NCBI RefSeq assembly: GCF_051251695.1
Contig: NZ_JBPOEU010000003.1
Location: 1-64,000 of the forward strand
Reading direction: 5' to 3'
Source: Maritalea sp051251695
GTDB lineage: Bacteria; Pseudomonadota; Alphaproteobacteria; Rhizobiales; Devosiaceae
Length of the DNA stretch: 64,000 bases
Positions 1-8,667 of this stretch are shown here, in pieces. How positions within the stretch are numbered: the stretch's first letter is position 1; each line of letters opens with the position of its first letter. The notes beneath the pieces were generated by a model. It searched no databases and was not told where the DNA came from. It saw nothing but the letters and a program-made list of their open reading frames with translations. The position numbers and the translations under genes were made by a program.

Positions 1-1
1 A

Positions 2-106
2 TCAACAGGCCGGATACATATGAGCGACTTCCGAGAACATGCAGAAATCACTTGCGAACAGCAGCCGGTACATACATGGTGGGCCGATGAGAATCACGAA
101 CTTCAT
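2..106 (-). pseudogene. 34-codon ORF with P-loop-like start, possible gene remnant
   Basis: The short reading frame begins MKFVILIGPP, which looks like the first strand and the opening of a Walker A loop in small AAA/kinase-type ATP-binding proteins. The expected GxGK(S/T) never follows; the frame passes through CMYRLLFAS and stops after 34 codons. It lies 60 bp past the end of the oxidoreductase gene, at the window edge. It could be a decayed 5' end or plain chance. Very low confidence. Confidence 0.15.
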
Positions 107-166
107 CGGGCAACATCCCCAAAACTTTTCACTTCATTTCTTGCCATCCACTTCTGAACCTTTGCC

Positions 167-1126
167 TCAGCTCGCCAACATGCCCTCAATCTTTTCCTGA
201 ACGCTTAGGGCTTCTTGTATTGTCGCCAATTTGTTTTGTTCGCCGCGCATACACGCGCCAAGGGCGTCCAATTGAGCGTGAAGTCCGTCAATCCGTGCGT
301 TTTCGCCCGGGTCGGCAATCAGCGTGAAGTCTTCGCCTTCGCTCACCCAAAGTTCGCTGAATTGTTGCACTTTGAAACTCTTTTTGCTTCCTTTTACAAA
401 CACCTCTTGCAGGTTGGGCTGTTGTCCGCCAACGGCTGCAAAAATATTGAGCGGCAAACCATCATGGTTCGACAATCGGGCTGCCATATGTGTTTCGCAC
501 AATTCATCATCAGGAAAATCAGGATGCGCCCAATTTAAATGGGTGGTGCCCATTAAACGTTCGGCGAAAAAAACGAAATGCGAAATGACTTCGCGGGTCA
601 TGCCACCCTCGGCCCGAAACCGCAGCCAATCAGCATCGACTTGCCAAGCGCGCGGCCATTGGGGGTAGGAAACGTGAATATCAATGCCTAAAAATTCACC
701 CATTTCGCCAGATGTGAGCGCGGCCGTAATCGTTTCAAGCGGGGTATCTGTCGCTTGGGTGAAATTCACTGCGGCAGGAACTTGAGCTTGCTCGATATGA
801 TGCACCAAAGACCGGCTGGCAGGCAGGCTTATCCCAAGCGGTTTTTCCAAAAATAATGGTTTGCCGCAATCAGCACCCATCATCGCGTATAGTCGGCGCG
901 GCTCTGGCGGACACGCCAGATAAACCACGTCGGCAGCCTCAATCGCTATTTCAGGACTTTCCGACACAATTGCGTTGGGCGCAATGGCACTCGCCTTAGC
1001 GACAGCCTGGGCATCTGGGTCCCAAATATGCCCAGCGAAAAACGTCTCATGGCTATCTAGCGCTGTCAGCATACGCCGACCCATGATCCCAAGACCGATC
1101 ACTGAAACACAAATTTTGTCATGCAT
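167..1126 (-). CDS. Gfo/Idh/MocA family NAD(P)-dependent oxidoreductase
   Basis: The 319-residue protein starts with a Rossmann dinucleotide-binding strand and a GLGIMG loop (residues 11-16) and carries the family EKPLG motif near residue 94, where the lysine normally takes part in catalysis. The C-terminal half (from about residue 125) fits the alpha/beta substrate-binding domain of the family. Members oxidise or reduce sugars, inositols and related polyols; the substrate cannot be read here. It is the last gene of the leftward run that begins at ubiE, 38 nt after moeB, so co-transcription is plausible though the function is unrelated. The ATG at 1126 is the only reasonable start. Confidence 0.88.
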   Translation of the reverse strand: MHDKICVSVIGLGIMGRRMLTALDSHETFFAGHIWDPDAQAVAKASAIAPNAIVSESPEIAIEAADVVYLACPPEPRRLYAMMGADCGKPLFLEKPLGISLPASRSLVHHIEQAQVPAAVNFTQATDTPLETITAALTSGEMGEFLGIDIHVSYPQWPRAWQVDADWLRFRAEGGMTREVISHFVFFAERLMGTTHLNWAHPDFPDDELCETHMAARLSNHDGLPLNIFAAVGGQQPNLQEVFVKGSKKSFKVQQFSELWVSEGEDFTLIADPGENARIDGLHAQLDALGACMRGEQNKLATIQEALSVQEKIEGMLAS

Positions 1127-1164
1127 TGGGTGTCCCCTTCATTTTTGGCAAAGGCTAGCATCAC

Positions 1165-1899
1165 CTAAGAGGCGCGTCGATATTTCATCTCGCGAAAACG
1201 CGCATCGCGCCCATCATAAATCATCAGACGTCCCACAAGCGGCTCACCAACATTGGTGATCATTTTAACCGCCTCCATGGCCTGCAAGCCGCCAATCACC
1301 CCGGTGATCGGCCCCAATATGCCAGCTTCTTCGCAGGAAGGAAGTTGTTCGGGCGTTGGGCGGGTTGGATAGAGATCAACAAAACGCGGATTGTTGTCTT
1401 CATAAGGTTTGAAAACGGTGAGCGTGCCGTCAAATAGCGAAACCGCACCGGCAATCAGCGGCTTTTGCGCTTGTTCGCACAATTTTGCGACGCTGGCTCG
1501 CGTATCAAAATTATCAGACCCATCAATCACCAAATCGAAGGGGGCGATAATCGCCGCCCCATTCTGATCGTCAAGCCGCTTATTGATTGCATCAAACTGA
1601 ACATGTGGGTTTAATTCTTGGGCGAATCGTTTCGCAGACCCCACCTTTTCAATCCCCTCATCGCCTGTGCGATGCACAATTTGGCGTTGAAGGTTGGAAA
1701 GGGAAACCACATCATCGTCGACAACGCCAATTGTGCCAATACCGGCGGCCACCAAATAGGCGATCACCGGGCTGCCAAGACCACCCGCCCCGATGATCAA
1801 AACCTTTGCGGCCTTAAGCTTTTGCTGACCAGCGCCGCCAACGTTTTTTAAAACAATATGGCGCTGGTAACGCGTAATTTCCGCACGGGAAAGCGCCAT
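1165..1899 (-). CDS. moeB: MoeB/ThiF-family adenylyltransferase (molybdopterin-synthase activating)
   Basis: The 244-residue protein is a HesA/MoeB/ThiF enzyme. It shows the ATP-binding GAGGLGSP loop (residues 37-44), the NLQRQ motif near 70, an aspartate-rich VIDGSDNFDTR segment near 128, and the LPSCEEAGILGP block near 188. The family adenylates the C-terminal glycine of a small ubiquitin-like sulphur carrier, MoaD for MoeB or ThiS for ThiF. The four zinc-binding cysteines of E. coli MoeB (two CxxC pairs) are not visible, and no rhodanese domain is attached. Its start lies 2 nt from the stop of the DUF2259 gene. MoeB is the usual name for this gene in Rhizobiales, but ThiF activity is not excluded. 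Confidence 0.87.
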   Translation of the reverse strand: MALSRAEITRYQRHIVLKNVGGAGQQKLKAAKVLIIGAGGLGSPVIAYLVAAGIGTIGVVDDDVVSLSNLQRQIVHRTGDEGIEKVGSAKRFAQELNPHVQFDAINKRLDDQNGAAIIAPFDLVIDGSDNFDTRASVAKLCEQAQKPLIAGAVSLFDGTLTVFKPYEDNNPRFVDLYPTRPTPEQLPSCEEAGILGPITGVIGGLQAMEAVKMITNVGEPLVGRLMIYDGRDARFREMKYRRAS

Positions 1900-1901
1900 G
1901 C

Positions 1902-2675
1902 TTAAAACGGCACCGCGATGAAACGCCGGTCTGGCCCTTCAAAGCCATGCGCCCAAACCGACATCACCAAGACGGCGTGATCAAAATTATAAGCATTAAA
2001 GGGAATAAACACCGCAGTTGGGCGATAGGTGATCGGGCAACCCCGTGATTTGGGGATGTTGCTATCGGCGTATATCTGGCTCACATCACCGTTCAGATCG
2101 GTAAAGTTCACACCAAAACCCATCGGCTCTTGCCCCATATAGTCGATGCAGGGTTCACTGGATGGCGCTTTAAAAATATCCAACGAGATCTTAAACATTG
2201 TCTCTTTTTGGCTCGGGCCCATAAAGCCGGGCACATCAAACTCAATTTCAGTTTCATTGGACTGTGCTTCGCCATCGGCTTGGTAAGCAATCAGGTCCGC
2301 TGGGCGTTCAATTGCATAGGCTGCTAAATCGTCTTGCGCCAAGCTGGCCGCTTGGGCCCGAACCGTTTGCAATGACACGCCGTCTTCATCAGACCTTGCC
2401 CGATAGGGCGACCCGGACACCCATTTGTCTTCTTCAAGGTCGATCAGGTAAATCGTTGAATAGGCAAAGCCCGACCCATCTTGAATGCCAAATTCTTCAA
2501 ACGCGAAATAGCGTCCATCATCAGAATATCCAAGCGCATCCAGCAAGGCGCGGTCGCCTGCTTGTGCGGCGGAAAAGCCAAAACCTGCCAGAAGGAGAAT
2601 GCCCAAAAACACGCGGGAGAAAACGTGAGTGCGAAGGCGAGAGAAAAGTCGAAAAACGGTCATGTTGAACACCAT
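1902..2675 (-). CDS. DUF2259 family predicted secreted protein
   Basis: The 257-residue protein has a basic N-terminus, a hydrophobic stretch at about residues 22-38 and a likely signal peptidase site after AQA, so it is probably exported. The mature part begins GDRALLDALGYSDDGRYFAF, followed by FGIQDGSGFAYSTIYLIDL, the hallmark of DUF2259, an alphaproteobacterial family of unknown role. Two cysteines (PCIDYMG and RGCPITY) could form a disulphide in the periplasm. The frame starts at ATG 2675; ATG 2663 would also keep the signal peptide. It sits between dut and moeB in the leftward housekeeping run. Confidence 0.82.
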   Translation of the reverse strand: MVFNMTVFRLFSRLRTHVFSRVFLGILLLAGFGFSAAQAGDRALLDALGYSDDGRYFAFEEFGIQDGSGFAYSTIYLIDLEEDKWVSGSPYRARSDEDGVSLQTVRAQAASLAQDDLAAYAIERPADLIAYQADGEAQSNETEIEFDVPGFMGPSQKETMFKISLDIFKAPSSEPCIDYMGQEPMGFGVNFTDLNGDVSQIYADSNIPKSRGCPITYRPTAVFIPFNAYNFDHAVLVMSVWAHGFEGPDRRFIAVPF

Positions 2676-2691
2676 AGATTAGGGTATGTCG

Positions 2692-3153
2692 TTAAGTCGA
2701 CACCCCGGTTGAACCAAAACCACCCGCCCCACGATCAGTCTTATCAAGCGAATTTGTCTCGATCATGGCAATCCGGGGCACCGGCGCAATTACCATTTGC
2801 GCGATGCGGTCACCTCGATTGATAACGAAATCCTGTTTGCCGTGATTAATCAAGATCACATGCACTTCACCTCGATAGTCAGCGTCAATCGTCCCCGGTG
2901 CATTCAAGGTGGTCACCGCGTGTTTTGCAGCGAGGCCAGAACGAGGGCGGATTTGTGCTTCATACCCATCGGGTAAGCCTAGGGCAAAACCAGTTGGCAC
3001 GATGTCATGATCTCCAGGCGCAATGATCATCGGCTCATGTGCTGGCACCGCAGCACTCAAGTCTAATCCGGCAGCCCCGGCGGTGGCTTGAAACGGCGCG
3101 GGCAATCCCTTGCCATGTTCAAAAACGGTGAAGGGGACTTCAATAGCACTCAT
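2692..3153 (-). CDS. dut: dUTP diphosphatase (dUTPase)
   Basis: This 153-residue trimeric-type dUTPase hydrolyses dUTP to dUMP and pyrophosphate, keeping uracil out of DNA and supplying the dTMP precursor. All five family motifs are present in order: AGLDL (28-32), PRSGLA (70-75), GTIDADYRGE (87-96, with the catalytic aspartate), GDRIAQ (114-119) and the flexible C-terminal RGAGGFGSTG (141-150). Length is normal. It begins 3 nt after the coaBC stop codon, the usual coaBC-dut arrangement in proteobacteria. Confidence 0.97.
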   Translation of the reverse strand: MSAIEVPFTVFEHGKGLPAPFQATAGAAGLDLSAAVPAHEPMIIAPGDHDIVPTGFALGLPDGYEAQIRPRSGLAAKHAVTTLNAPGTIDADYRGEVHVILINHGKQDFVINRGDRIAQMVIAPVPRIAMIETNSLDKTDRGAGGFGSTGVST

Positions 3154-3156
3154 AAA

Positions 3157-4377
3157 TCAATCCGGTTGCTTGAGGTAGGAAGTGATTTGGTTGGTCAGTT
3201 TCTGGCCGACTTCGGCCTTGCTCATTTGCGCCCATTCCTGATGACCCTGCCCATCAAAGAATATAATAGAATTATGATCCCCGCCAAATGTGCCACTGCC
3301 AGCGCTCACATCATTGGCCAGAAGCCAATCACAGCCCTTGCGCACAAGTTTTGCCTCAGCATGTTTAACCACATCGTTGGTTTCAGCCGCAAACCCGATC
3401 ACGAGTTGTGGGCGTTGATCGGGCTCCAATTGGGCGACAGAGTGTAAAATGTCCGGGTTGAGCACCATTTCAAGGCTGGGCGCTGTGCCATCGCCATTTT
3501 TCTTGATCTTCTTGTCACCGACCGCTTTTGGTCGCCAATCCGAAACAGCAGCGCAAAAAATTGCCACGTCACACGGCAAAGCTTCATGCACCGCGTCATA
3601 CATATCTTGGGCTGTTGTGATCTGGGTGACATTTACCCCGTCCGGCGGCGGCACATCTGCAGCCCCAGTGATAAATTCAACATCTGCGCCAGCTGCTCGT
3701 AAAGCGCTTGCAATGGCGGTGCCTTGTTTGCCAGATGAAGCATTAGTCAAAAATCGCACCGGATCAAGCGGCTCGCGTGTTGCGCCGGACGTCACCAAAA
3801 CGCGCTTGCCCTTTAGGGGTAAGTTCTCGCCAAAGGTAAAAAAATAGTCCTTGATGGCAGCAAAAATCACGTCTGGTTCCGCCAATCGGCCAAGGCCAAA
3901 CTCACCGCATGCCATTTCGCCTTTGTCTGGGCCGACAAAGCTCATGCCATCGTCAACCAGTGTTTGGAAGTTTCGTTGTGTTGGTGCCGCTTCCCACATC
4001 CGCACATTCATCGACGGGGCGACGATGACATGTTTGTCCCGCGCCAAAATCGCCGTTGAAGCCAGATCGTCAGCAAACCCATGGGCCATCTTCGCCATAA
4101 AGTCGCCGGTTGCTGGCACCACCACAATCAGATCCGCGTCGCGCACCAATTCAATGTGATTGATCTCCGCTTCGCGCCCCAAATCAAACAGCTCACTAAG
4201 CGCTGGATTGCCCGCAACGGTGCCTGCCGTTAGAGGCGTCACGAATTCAAGTGCCGATTTGGTGAGAATTGGTTGCACGTCGCCACCGGCTTTTTTGATC
4301 ATCCGCATCAGGTCAATCGCCTTAAACGCAGCGATGCCCCCGGTGATAATCAATAATATTTTGCGGCCAGCCAACAT
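3157..4377 (-). CDS. coaBC: Bifunctional phosphopantothenoylcysteine decarboxylase/synthetase
   Basis: CoaBC joins cysteine to 4'-phosphopantothenate (CoaB) and decarboxylates the product (CoaC) in coenzyme A synthesis. The N-terminal flavoprotein half shows the ITGGIAAFKA opening, the catalytic histidine in INHIEL, the PSMNVRMW substrate-recognition motif and the active cysteine in GEMACGEFGLGRL. The CoaB half starts near residue 190 with KRVLVTSGATREPLDPVR and carries the KIKK segment later. I place the start at ATG 4377 (MLAGRKILL, 406 aa) because a GGAG lies six bases ahead of it and homologues begin there; ATG 4389 adds four residues. Confidence 0.95.
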   Translation of the reverse strand: MLAGRKILLIITGGIAAFKAIDLMRMIKKAGGDVQPILTKSALEFVTPLTAGTVAGNPALSELFDLGREAEINHIELVRDADLIVVVPATGDFMAKMAHGFADDLASTAILARDKHVIVAPSMNVRMWEAAPTQRNFQTLVDDGMSFVGPDKGEMACGEFGLGRLAEPDVIFAAIKDYFFTFGENLPLKGKRVLVTSGATREPLDPVRFLTNASSGKQGTAIASALRAAGADVEFITGAADVPPPDGVNVTQITTAQDMYDAVHEALPCDVAIFCAAVSDWRPKAVGDKKIKKNGDGTAPSLEMVLNPDILHSVAQLEPDQRPQLVIGFAAETNDVVKHAEAKLVRKGCDWLLANDVSAGSGTFGGDHNSIIFFDGQGHQEWAQMSKAEVGQKLTNQITSYLKQPD

Positions 4378-4421
4378 GGCATACTCCATTTGGTTTGGAA
4401 CCCGAGCAAATTCAGCTCAAG

Positions 4422-5957
4422 CTAAAATAGCGTCTTTATCGCTGCAACGCCAATACTAAGCATCAGCGCCACCGCCAACACACCAAACCATTGTTGCATG
4501 AAAAATGGGGTTTGGGCGCGCTGCTTTTCGGCTTCATCGAGCAATGTTTCATATCGCTCGATCAGGTCAGGCACTTTTTTCGCCGCGCCCCAAAGCGCCA
4601 AGCCGGTGTCCCGTGCTTCCTCCGCAATGCCAATCGGGCCTAGATTACGCTTCACCCATGTACTCACAATGGGTTCTGCAACTTCCCACATGTTCAATTC
4701 GGGGTCTAAAGAACGCGCCACGCCCTCAACAAGCACCATGTTTTTTTGCAGCATCACCAACTCAGTGCGGGTCTGCATATCAAACAGTTCCGTTGTATCT
4801 AAAAGCTGGGTTAAAACTTTAGCCATTGAAATTTCGCTGGCAGGTCGTCCCACCAATGGTTCACCAATCGCGCGCAGGGCTTGGGCAAAATCATCAACAG
4901 ATTGGGTGCTCGGCACATAGCCGATGTCAAAATGGAGTTGGGCGATGCGATGATAGTTACGGGTGATAAAGCCATAAAGAATTTCAGCCAGGAACTTTTG
5001 CTCTTGCTTGCCAATGCGCCCCATAATGCCGAAATCAACCGCACGGACATTGCCGCTTTTTGGATCAACAAACAGATTGCCCGGATGCATATCCGCATGG
5101 AAAAACCCGTCGCGTATCGCGTGGCGCAAGAAATGCTGCATCAATTCCTTGGCGACCTTTTTGCGGTCAATCCCAGCTTTTTCAATTGCATCATGGTCGC
5201 GGATCGCAATGCCATCCATCCAACTGGTGGTCATCACTGTGCGACCAGTTTGCGACCAATGAACAGTGGGGATTTCAAATCCCTCATCATCCTTGATGTT
5301 TTCCGCCAGCTCTGAAATGGCCGCCGCTTCCATCCGCAAATTTAATTCCAAAAGCGCGGAACGTTCTAGCGTATCCACAATGCCCTTGGCCCGTAGCCGC
5401 TTGGCCTTAGGGCTAACCCGTTCAAAAAAGCCGGCAGCGGCTTTTAAGGATTCTAAATCCTTTTTGAACCGACGCTCAACGTCAGGCCGCAACAATTTAA
5501 CCGCCACCAATTGCTTTTTGCCGTCATCTTTAATCAGTTGAGCCTGATGCACCTGCGCAATGGAGGCCGCTGCAATCGGTCCGGTCATTTCGGTGAGCAT
5601 GGCCGCGCTGTCGCCCAGTGCCTCGTTCAGAATTGCAGGGACCAATTTTTGATCAAATGGCGGCATCTTGTCTTGTAAGTTGGCAAGGTCGCCAGATGCG
5701 GTTGCACCCACAATGTCCGGGCGGGTTGCGAGAACTTGGCCAAGTTTGACGTATGTTGGACCCAATTTTTGCAAGGCGGCGGAAAGCCGTTCGACCCGCC
5801 CCGTTTTGCGCACCGAACGGCGCTCGATCAAACGGGCAAACCAAATGGCGTTGGCCGCAGGGCCGGTAATGCCTTGTCCTTCAGTTAATGAGAGAGCACC
5901 TTCTCGCGCCAAAACATATCCAGCCCGCACCAAGCGGAGATAAGCAAAAAGCTTCAT
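4422..5957 (-). CDS. ubiB: Ubiquinone biosynthesis protein UbiB (ADCK-type atypical kinase)
   Basis: The 511-residue protein belongs to the UbiB/ABC1/ADCK family of kinase-like ATPases needed for ubiquinone synthesis. Visible family features are the inhibitory KxGQ motif (KLGQ, 71-74), the alanine-rich loop that replaces the usual glycine-rich loop (AAASIAQVH, about 128-136), the catalytic-loop HADMHPGNLFV segment and VDFGIMG. The last 25 residues form one hydrophobic membrane anchor, normal for UbiB. It follows ubiE by 9 nt, so the two quinone genes are one transcription unit. AGGCGG lies five bases before the start codon. Confidence 0.95.
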   Translation of the reverse strand: MKLFAYLRLVRAGYVLAREGALSLTEGQGITGPAANAIWFARLIERRSVRKTGRVERLSAALQKLGPTYVKLGQVLATRPDIVGATASGDLANLQDKMPPFDQKLVPAILNEALGDSAAMLTEMTGPIAAASIAQVHQAQLIKDDGKKQLVAVKLLRPDVERRFKKDLESLKAAAGFFERVSPKAKRLRAKGIVDTLERSALLELNLRMEAAAISELAENIKDDEGFEIPTVHWSQTGRTVMTTSWMDGIAIRDHDAIEKAGIDRKKVAKELMQHFLRHAIRDGFFHADMHPGNLFVDPKSGNVRAVDFGIMGRIGKQEQKFLAEILYGFITRNYHRIAQLHFDIGYVPSTQSVDDFAQALRAIGEPLVGRPASEISMAKVLTQLLDTTELFDMQTRTELVMLQKNMVLVEGVARSLDPELNMWEVAEPIVSTWVKRNLGPIGIAEEARDTGLALWGAAKKVPDLIERYETLLDEAEKQRAQTPFFMQQWFGVLAVALMLSIGVAAIKTLF

Positions 5958-5966
5958 ATTATCCGC

Positions 5967-6734
5967 CTATTTCAGTTTCCAACCAGAATGGATGCAGGCA
6001 ATGTTGCCGGTCAGCGGATGGTGGGTCACCCGAGAAAACCCAGCGCCTTCAATCATCGAACAAAACTGAGGTGGTTTAGGGAATTTGCGGATGCTCTCCA
6101 CCAAATATTGGTAAGGTTGCGCGTCCCCGGTCACGGCTTGACCAACCGGCGGGATCACATGGTCAGAAAATAAATCATAGACCTTATCAAGGCCAGGCAC
6201 ATCAACTTCGGAAAACTCAAGAACCATCAACCGTCCGCCGCGTTTTAAGACGCGATAGCCTTCGCGCAACGCCTTATCGATTTGCGGCACGTTGCGGATC
6301 CCGAAAGCGATGGTGTACGCATCAAATTGCGCGTCCTCAAAGGGCAGCTCTTCTGCATTGGCTTCAACAAATTCAACGCCATCTTGATAACGCCAGCCTT
6401 TTGCGCGTTCCGCGCCAACCCGTAACATATCCGAATTGATGTCAGAGACCGTGATCTGAGCGTAACCGTGCGAGGCATTTTTAATTCGCTGGGCAATGTC
6501 GCCAGTGCCGCCAGCCATATCGAGCACGGTATAGGGGCGGTTTCCAGTTTTAGGCGGCGCGAGTTTGGCGACAAACGCGTCTTTCCAGACGCGGTGCAAA
6601 CCACCGCTCATCAGATCATTCATCAAGTCATAACGGTCCGCGACTTTATGAAATACATCATTGACCAGCCCCTGTTTTTCTTCCAACGGGACTTCGCGTT
6701 CACCAAAGTGGGTTGTTTGTTGCGCTTCGCTCAT
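5967..6734 (-). CDS. ubiE: Ubiquinone/menaquinone C-methyltransferase UbiE
   Basis: UbiE is the SAM-dependent C-methyltransferase of ubiquinone synthesis, converting the 2-polyprenyl-methoxy-benzoquinol to its methyl-benzoquinol. The YDLMNDLMSGGLHRVWKD segment near residue 35 is diagnostic for UbiE/COQ5. The SAM loop LDMAGGTGD lies near 70, and AFGIRNVP is the family's second signature. I prefer ATG 6734 (255 aa); a GTG at 6746 would add four residues. It is the first gene of the leftward run and is divergent from mutM across a 156-bp gap. Confidence 0.95.
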   Translation of the reverse strand: MSEAQQTTHFGEREVPLEEKQGLVNDVFHKVADRYDLMNDLMSGGLHRVWKDAFVAKLAPPKTGNRPYTVLDMAGGTGDIAQRIKNASHGYAQITVSDINSDMLRVGAERAKGWRYQDGVEFVEANAEELPFEDAQFDAYTIAFGIRNVPQIDKALREGYRVLKRGGRLMVLEFSEVDVPGLDKVYDLFSDHVIPPVGQAVTGDAQPYQYLVESIRKFPKPPQFCSMIEGAGFSRVTHHPLTGNIACIHSGWKLK

Positions 6735-6890
6735 TTTTTTGGTCACTTATCTATGGACACTTCTTTATAGGCATTTGCAAATCATCAATGTTGGCGCACC
6801 TTATCCCAAGCGCTTATGCTTTTCCATGGCTGATGGTGCGACATTAATCACAGGTCTTTCAACCAAATATCCGTCTAAGGAAATTGAATT

Positions 6891-7772
6891 TTGCCCGAAC
6901 TACCAGAAGTTGAAACGGTTAAAAACGGCCTTGCTCCCTTTATGGATGGCGCGCGGATATCAAAAGTCGTGCTCAATCGACCCAATTTACGGTTTCCATT
7001 TCCAGATCAGTTCAAATCTGAATTGGAGGGGCAAGTGATCGGGCAACTTCGACGACGGGCAAAATATCTCATCATACCGCTTGCATCTGGACAAAATATG
7101 CTTGCCCATCTGGGCATGAGCGGCAGTTTTAAAATAAACGCCGAATTGGTCGAAGGCGCGAATAGAAAATTTGTGCCCCTCGCAGCCCTAAAGCATGACC
7201 ATGTGGTCTTTGAAATTGAACATCCGCAAAAAGGCCGCGTAGACATTATCTATAATGACCCGCGTCGCTTCGGCTATATGGACCTATTTGCTGAAGAAGA
7301 GAAAAGCCCTCACTTTGCCACAATGGGTCCAGAGCCCTTGGGCAATCAGTTTAGCGCTAAACATCTGGCTCAACGTTTTCAAAACAAGAAGACGCCGATA
7401 AAGTCCGCCTTGTTGGATCAAAAAAACGTCGCTGGGTTGGGCAATATCTATGTGTGCGAAGCGCTTTATATGGCACAGATCGATCCAAAGCGACCAGTCG
7501 GTGATCTCGTCGGCAAAAATGGTGACCCTAAAAAGCAGCTTGAAGTGTTGGCGGCCTCAATTGTGGATGTATTGAACCAAGCCATTCTTGCAGGCGGCTC
7601 AACATTGAAAGACTTTAAGCACGCAGATGGCGAATTGGGCTATTTTCAACATCGGTTTAAAACCTATGGCCGTGAAGGCGAATCTTGTCTGACCCCAGAC
7701 TGCCCCGGAACGATTTCGCGGATGGTTCAATCTGGCCGTTCGACATTTTATTGTCCCAACTGCCAACATTAG
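6891..7772 (+). CDS. mutM: Formamidopyrimidine-DNA glycosylase (MutM/Fpg)
   Basis: MutM removes 8-oxoguanine and ring-opened purines from DNA and nicks the abasic site. The protein begins (M)PELPEVE: after methionine removal Pro-1 is the catalytic nucleophile and the following Glu is essential, which fixes the start at the TTG codon 6891, preceded by AAGGA about nine bases upstream. The helix-two-turn-helix region includes the GLGNIYVCEALY segment. The C-terminal zinc finger is intact (CLTPDC then CPNC near the end). Length, 293 residues, is slightly above the usual 270-280. Confidence 0.96.
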   Translation: MPELPEVETVKNGLAPFMDGARISKVVLNRPNLRFPFPDQFKSELEGQVIGQLRRRAKYLIIPLASGQNMLAHLGMSGSFKINAELVEGANRKFVPLAALKHDHVVFEIEHPQKGRVDIIYNDPRRFGYMDLFAEEEKSPHFATMGPEPLGNQFSAKHLAQRFQNKKTPIKSALLDQKNVAGLGNIYVCEALYMAQIDPKRPVGDLVGKNGDPKKQLEVLAASIVDVLNQAILAGGSTLKDFKHADGELGYFQHRFKTYGREGESCLTPDCPGTISRMVQSGRSTFYCPNCQH

Positions 7773-7884
7773 CGAGGATCTAGACCCAAAAGACTCTTCC
7801 ACAAGGGGTTTGCGGGTAATTTCCCACTCATTTCCTATTGACCAAAACTAAACTTCAACCTATAAACCGCCCAACGTAGTTTCT

Positions 7885-7910
7885 GGCGGCCTTAGGTGCC
7901 GCCGCTTTTA
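7885..7910 (+). terminator. Rho-independent terminator after mutM
   Basis: GGCGGC (7885-7890) pairs with GCCGCC (7898-7903) across a seven-base loop, followed by a T-rich tail. It is 113 bp past the mutM stop and ahead of rpsT. Confidence 0.7.
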
Positions 7911-7962
7911 TTTCATACAATGTCAACGGACATCAGTGTGAATAGGCATTAAAGAGGACCAC

Positions 7963-8229
7963 ATGGCCAATACTCCATCGGCAAAAAAAGCCGTTCGCAA
8001 AATTGAGCGCCGCACCGAAGTGAACAAAACACGTCGTTCGCGCATGCGCACATTTATTCGTAAAGTTGAAGAAGCGATTAGCGCCGGTAACGGTGATGAA
8101 GCAAAAACAGCTTTGCAGGCTGCACAGCCAGAGATCATGCGTGCTGCGCAAAAAGGCATCGTTCATAAGAACAATGCTTCGCGCAAAATCTCACGCCTTT
8201 CAAACCGGATTAAAGCGCTAAGCGCATAA
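7963..8229 (+). CDS. rpsT: 30S ribosomal protein S20
   Basis: The 88-residue, strongly basic protein begins MANTPSAKKAVRKIERR and has the NKTRRSRMRTFIRKVEEAI and HKNNASRKISRLSNRI segments of S20, which binds 16S rRNA early in 30S assembly. Length is normal. GAGGA stands just ahead of the ATG. It has its own flanking terminators on both sides, so it is monocistronic. Its place between mutM and dnaA is the common one in Rhizobiales. Confidence 0.97.
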   Translation: MANTPSAKKAVRKIERRTEVNKTRRSRMRTFIRKVEEAISAGNGDEAKTALQAAQPEIMRAAQKGIVHKNNASRKISRLSNRIKALSA

Positions 8230-8263
8230 GCTTTTTGGCTGGTTCGAATTGAAAATGTTTAAG

Positions 8264-8286
8264 GCCGTCCCTCGGGGCGGCTTTTT
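8264..8286 (+). terminator. Rho-independent terminator after rpsT
   Basis: GCCGTCC (8264-8270) and GGGCGGC (8275-8281) form a GC-rich hairpin with one G-T pair and a four-base loop, followed by five T residues. It is 35 bp past the rpsT stop. Confidence 0.8.
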
Positions 8287-8356
8287 GCGTTCTATCTTTT
8301 GAATTTTGGTTCGGTATTCTGAAAATGGATGAACAAAATGTCGCGGCAAGTTTTAT

Positions 8357-8667
8357 GATTCTCTGCTTTAACGAGCTGAATATTGAACCCCTTGAATCCA
8401 TTCATAAATTTGTCATGCCATTAAAACAAGTTGTTAAATAAGTTATATATTTCAAATGGTTACATCGTCATGACCAAGGCTAAATTATCATGCGAATTTG
8501 GCCTATATGAGCTCATCCTTAACAAATAGTAAATTTTTTTTTACGGGTCATTTTTCACTTGAAAAATGATTCAGTCAACAAATCCAAGCTCTTAAGAATG
8601 CATAGATTCTCACCCAAGCGCCAACCCAAAACCCAGCATCAGAGTCAAGGGACTTTTTGCATGATTC
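8357..8667. promoter_or_regulatory. dnaA: GANTC (CcrM-site) cluster upstream of dnaA
   Basis: The gene-free stretch 8287-9040 is AT-rich and has no credible reading frame. It contains GANTC sites at 8357, 8568, 8605, 8642 and 8663, four of them within 100 bp, where well under one is expected by chance. In Caulobacter and relatives CcrM methylates GANTC and the methylation state times dnaA transcription. A near-match to the CtrA site (TTAA-N7-TAAA against TTAA-N7-TTAA) lies at 8519-8533. One weak DnaA-box-like TGTTGATAA is at 8708-8716, but there is no box cluster, so I do not call an origin. The regulatory role is inferred. Confidence 0.5.
8549..8568. repeat. 20-bp palindrome upstream of dnaA
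   Basis: CATTTTTCA (8549-8557) is followed after two bases by its exact reverse complement TGAAAAATG (8560-8568). The last base overlaps a GATTC site. The symmetry suggests an operator for a dimeric regulator, but no regulator can be named. Confidence 0.5.
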
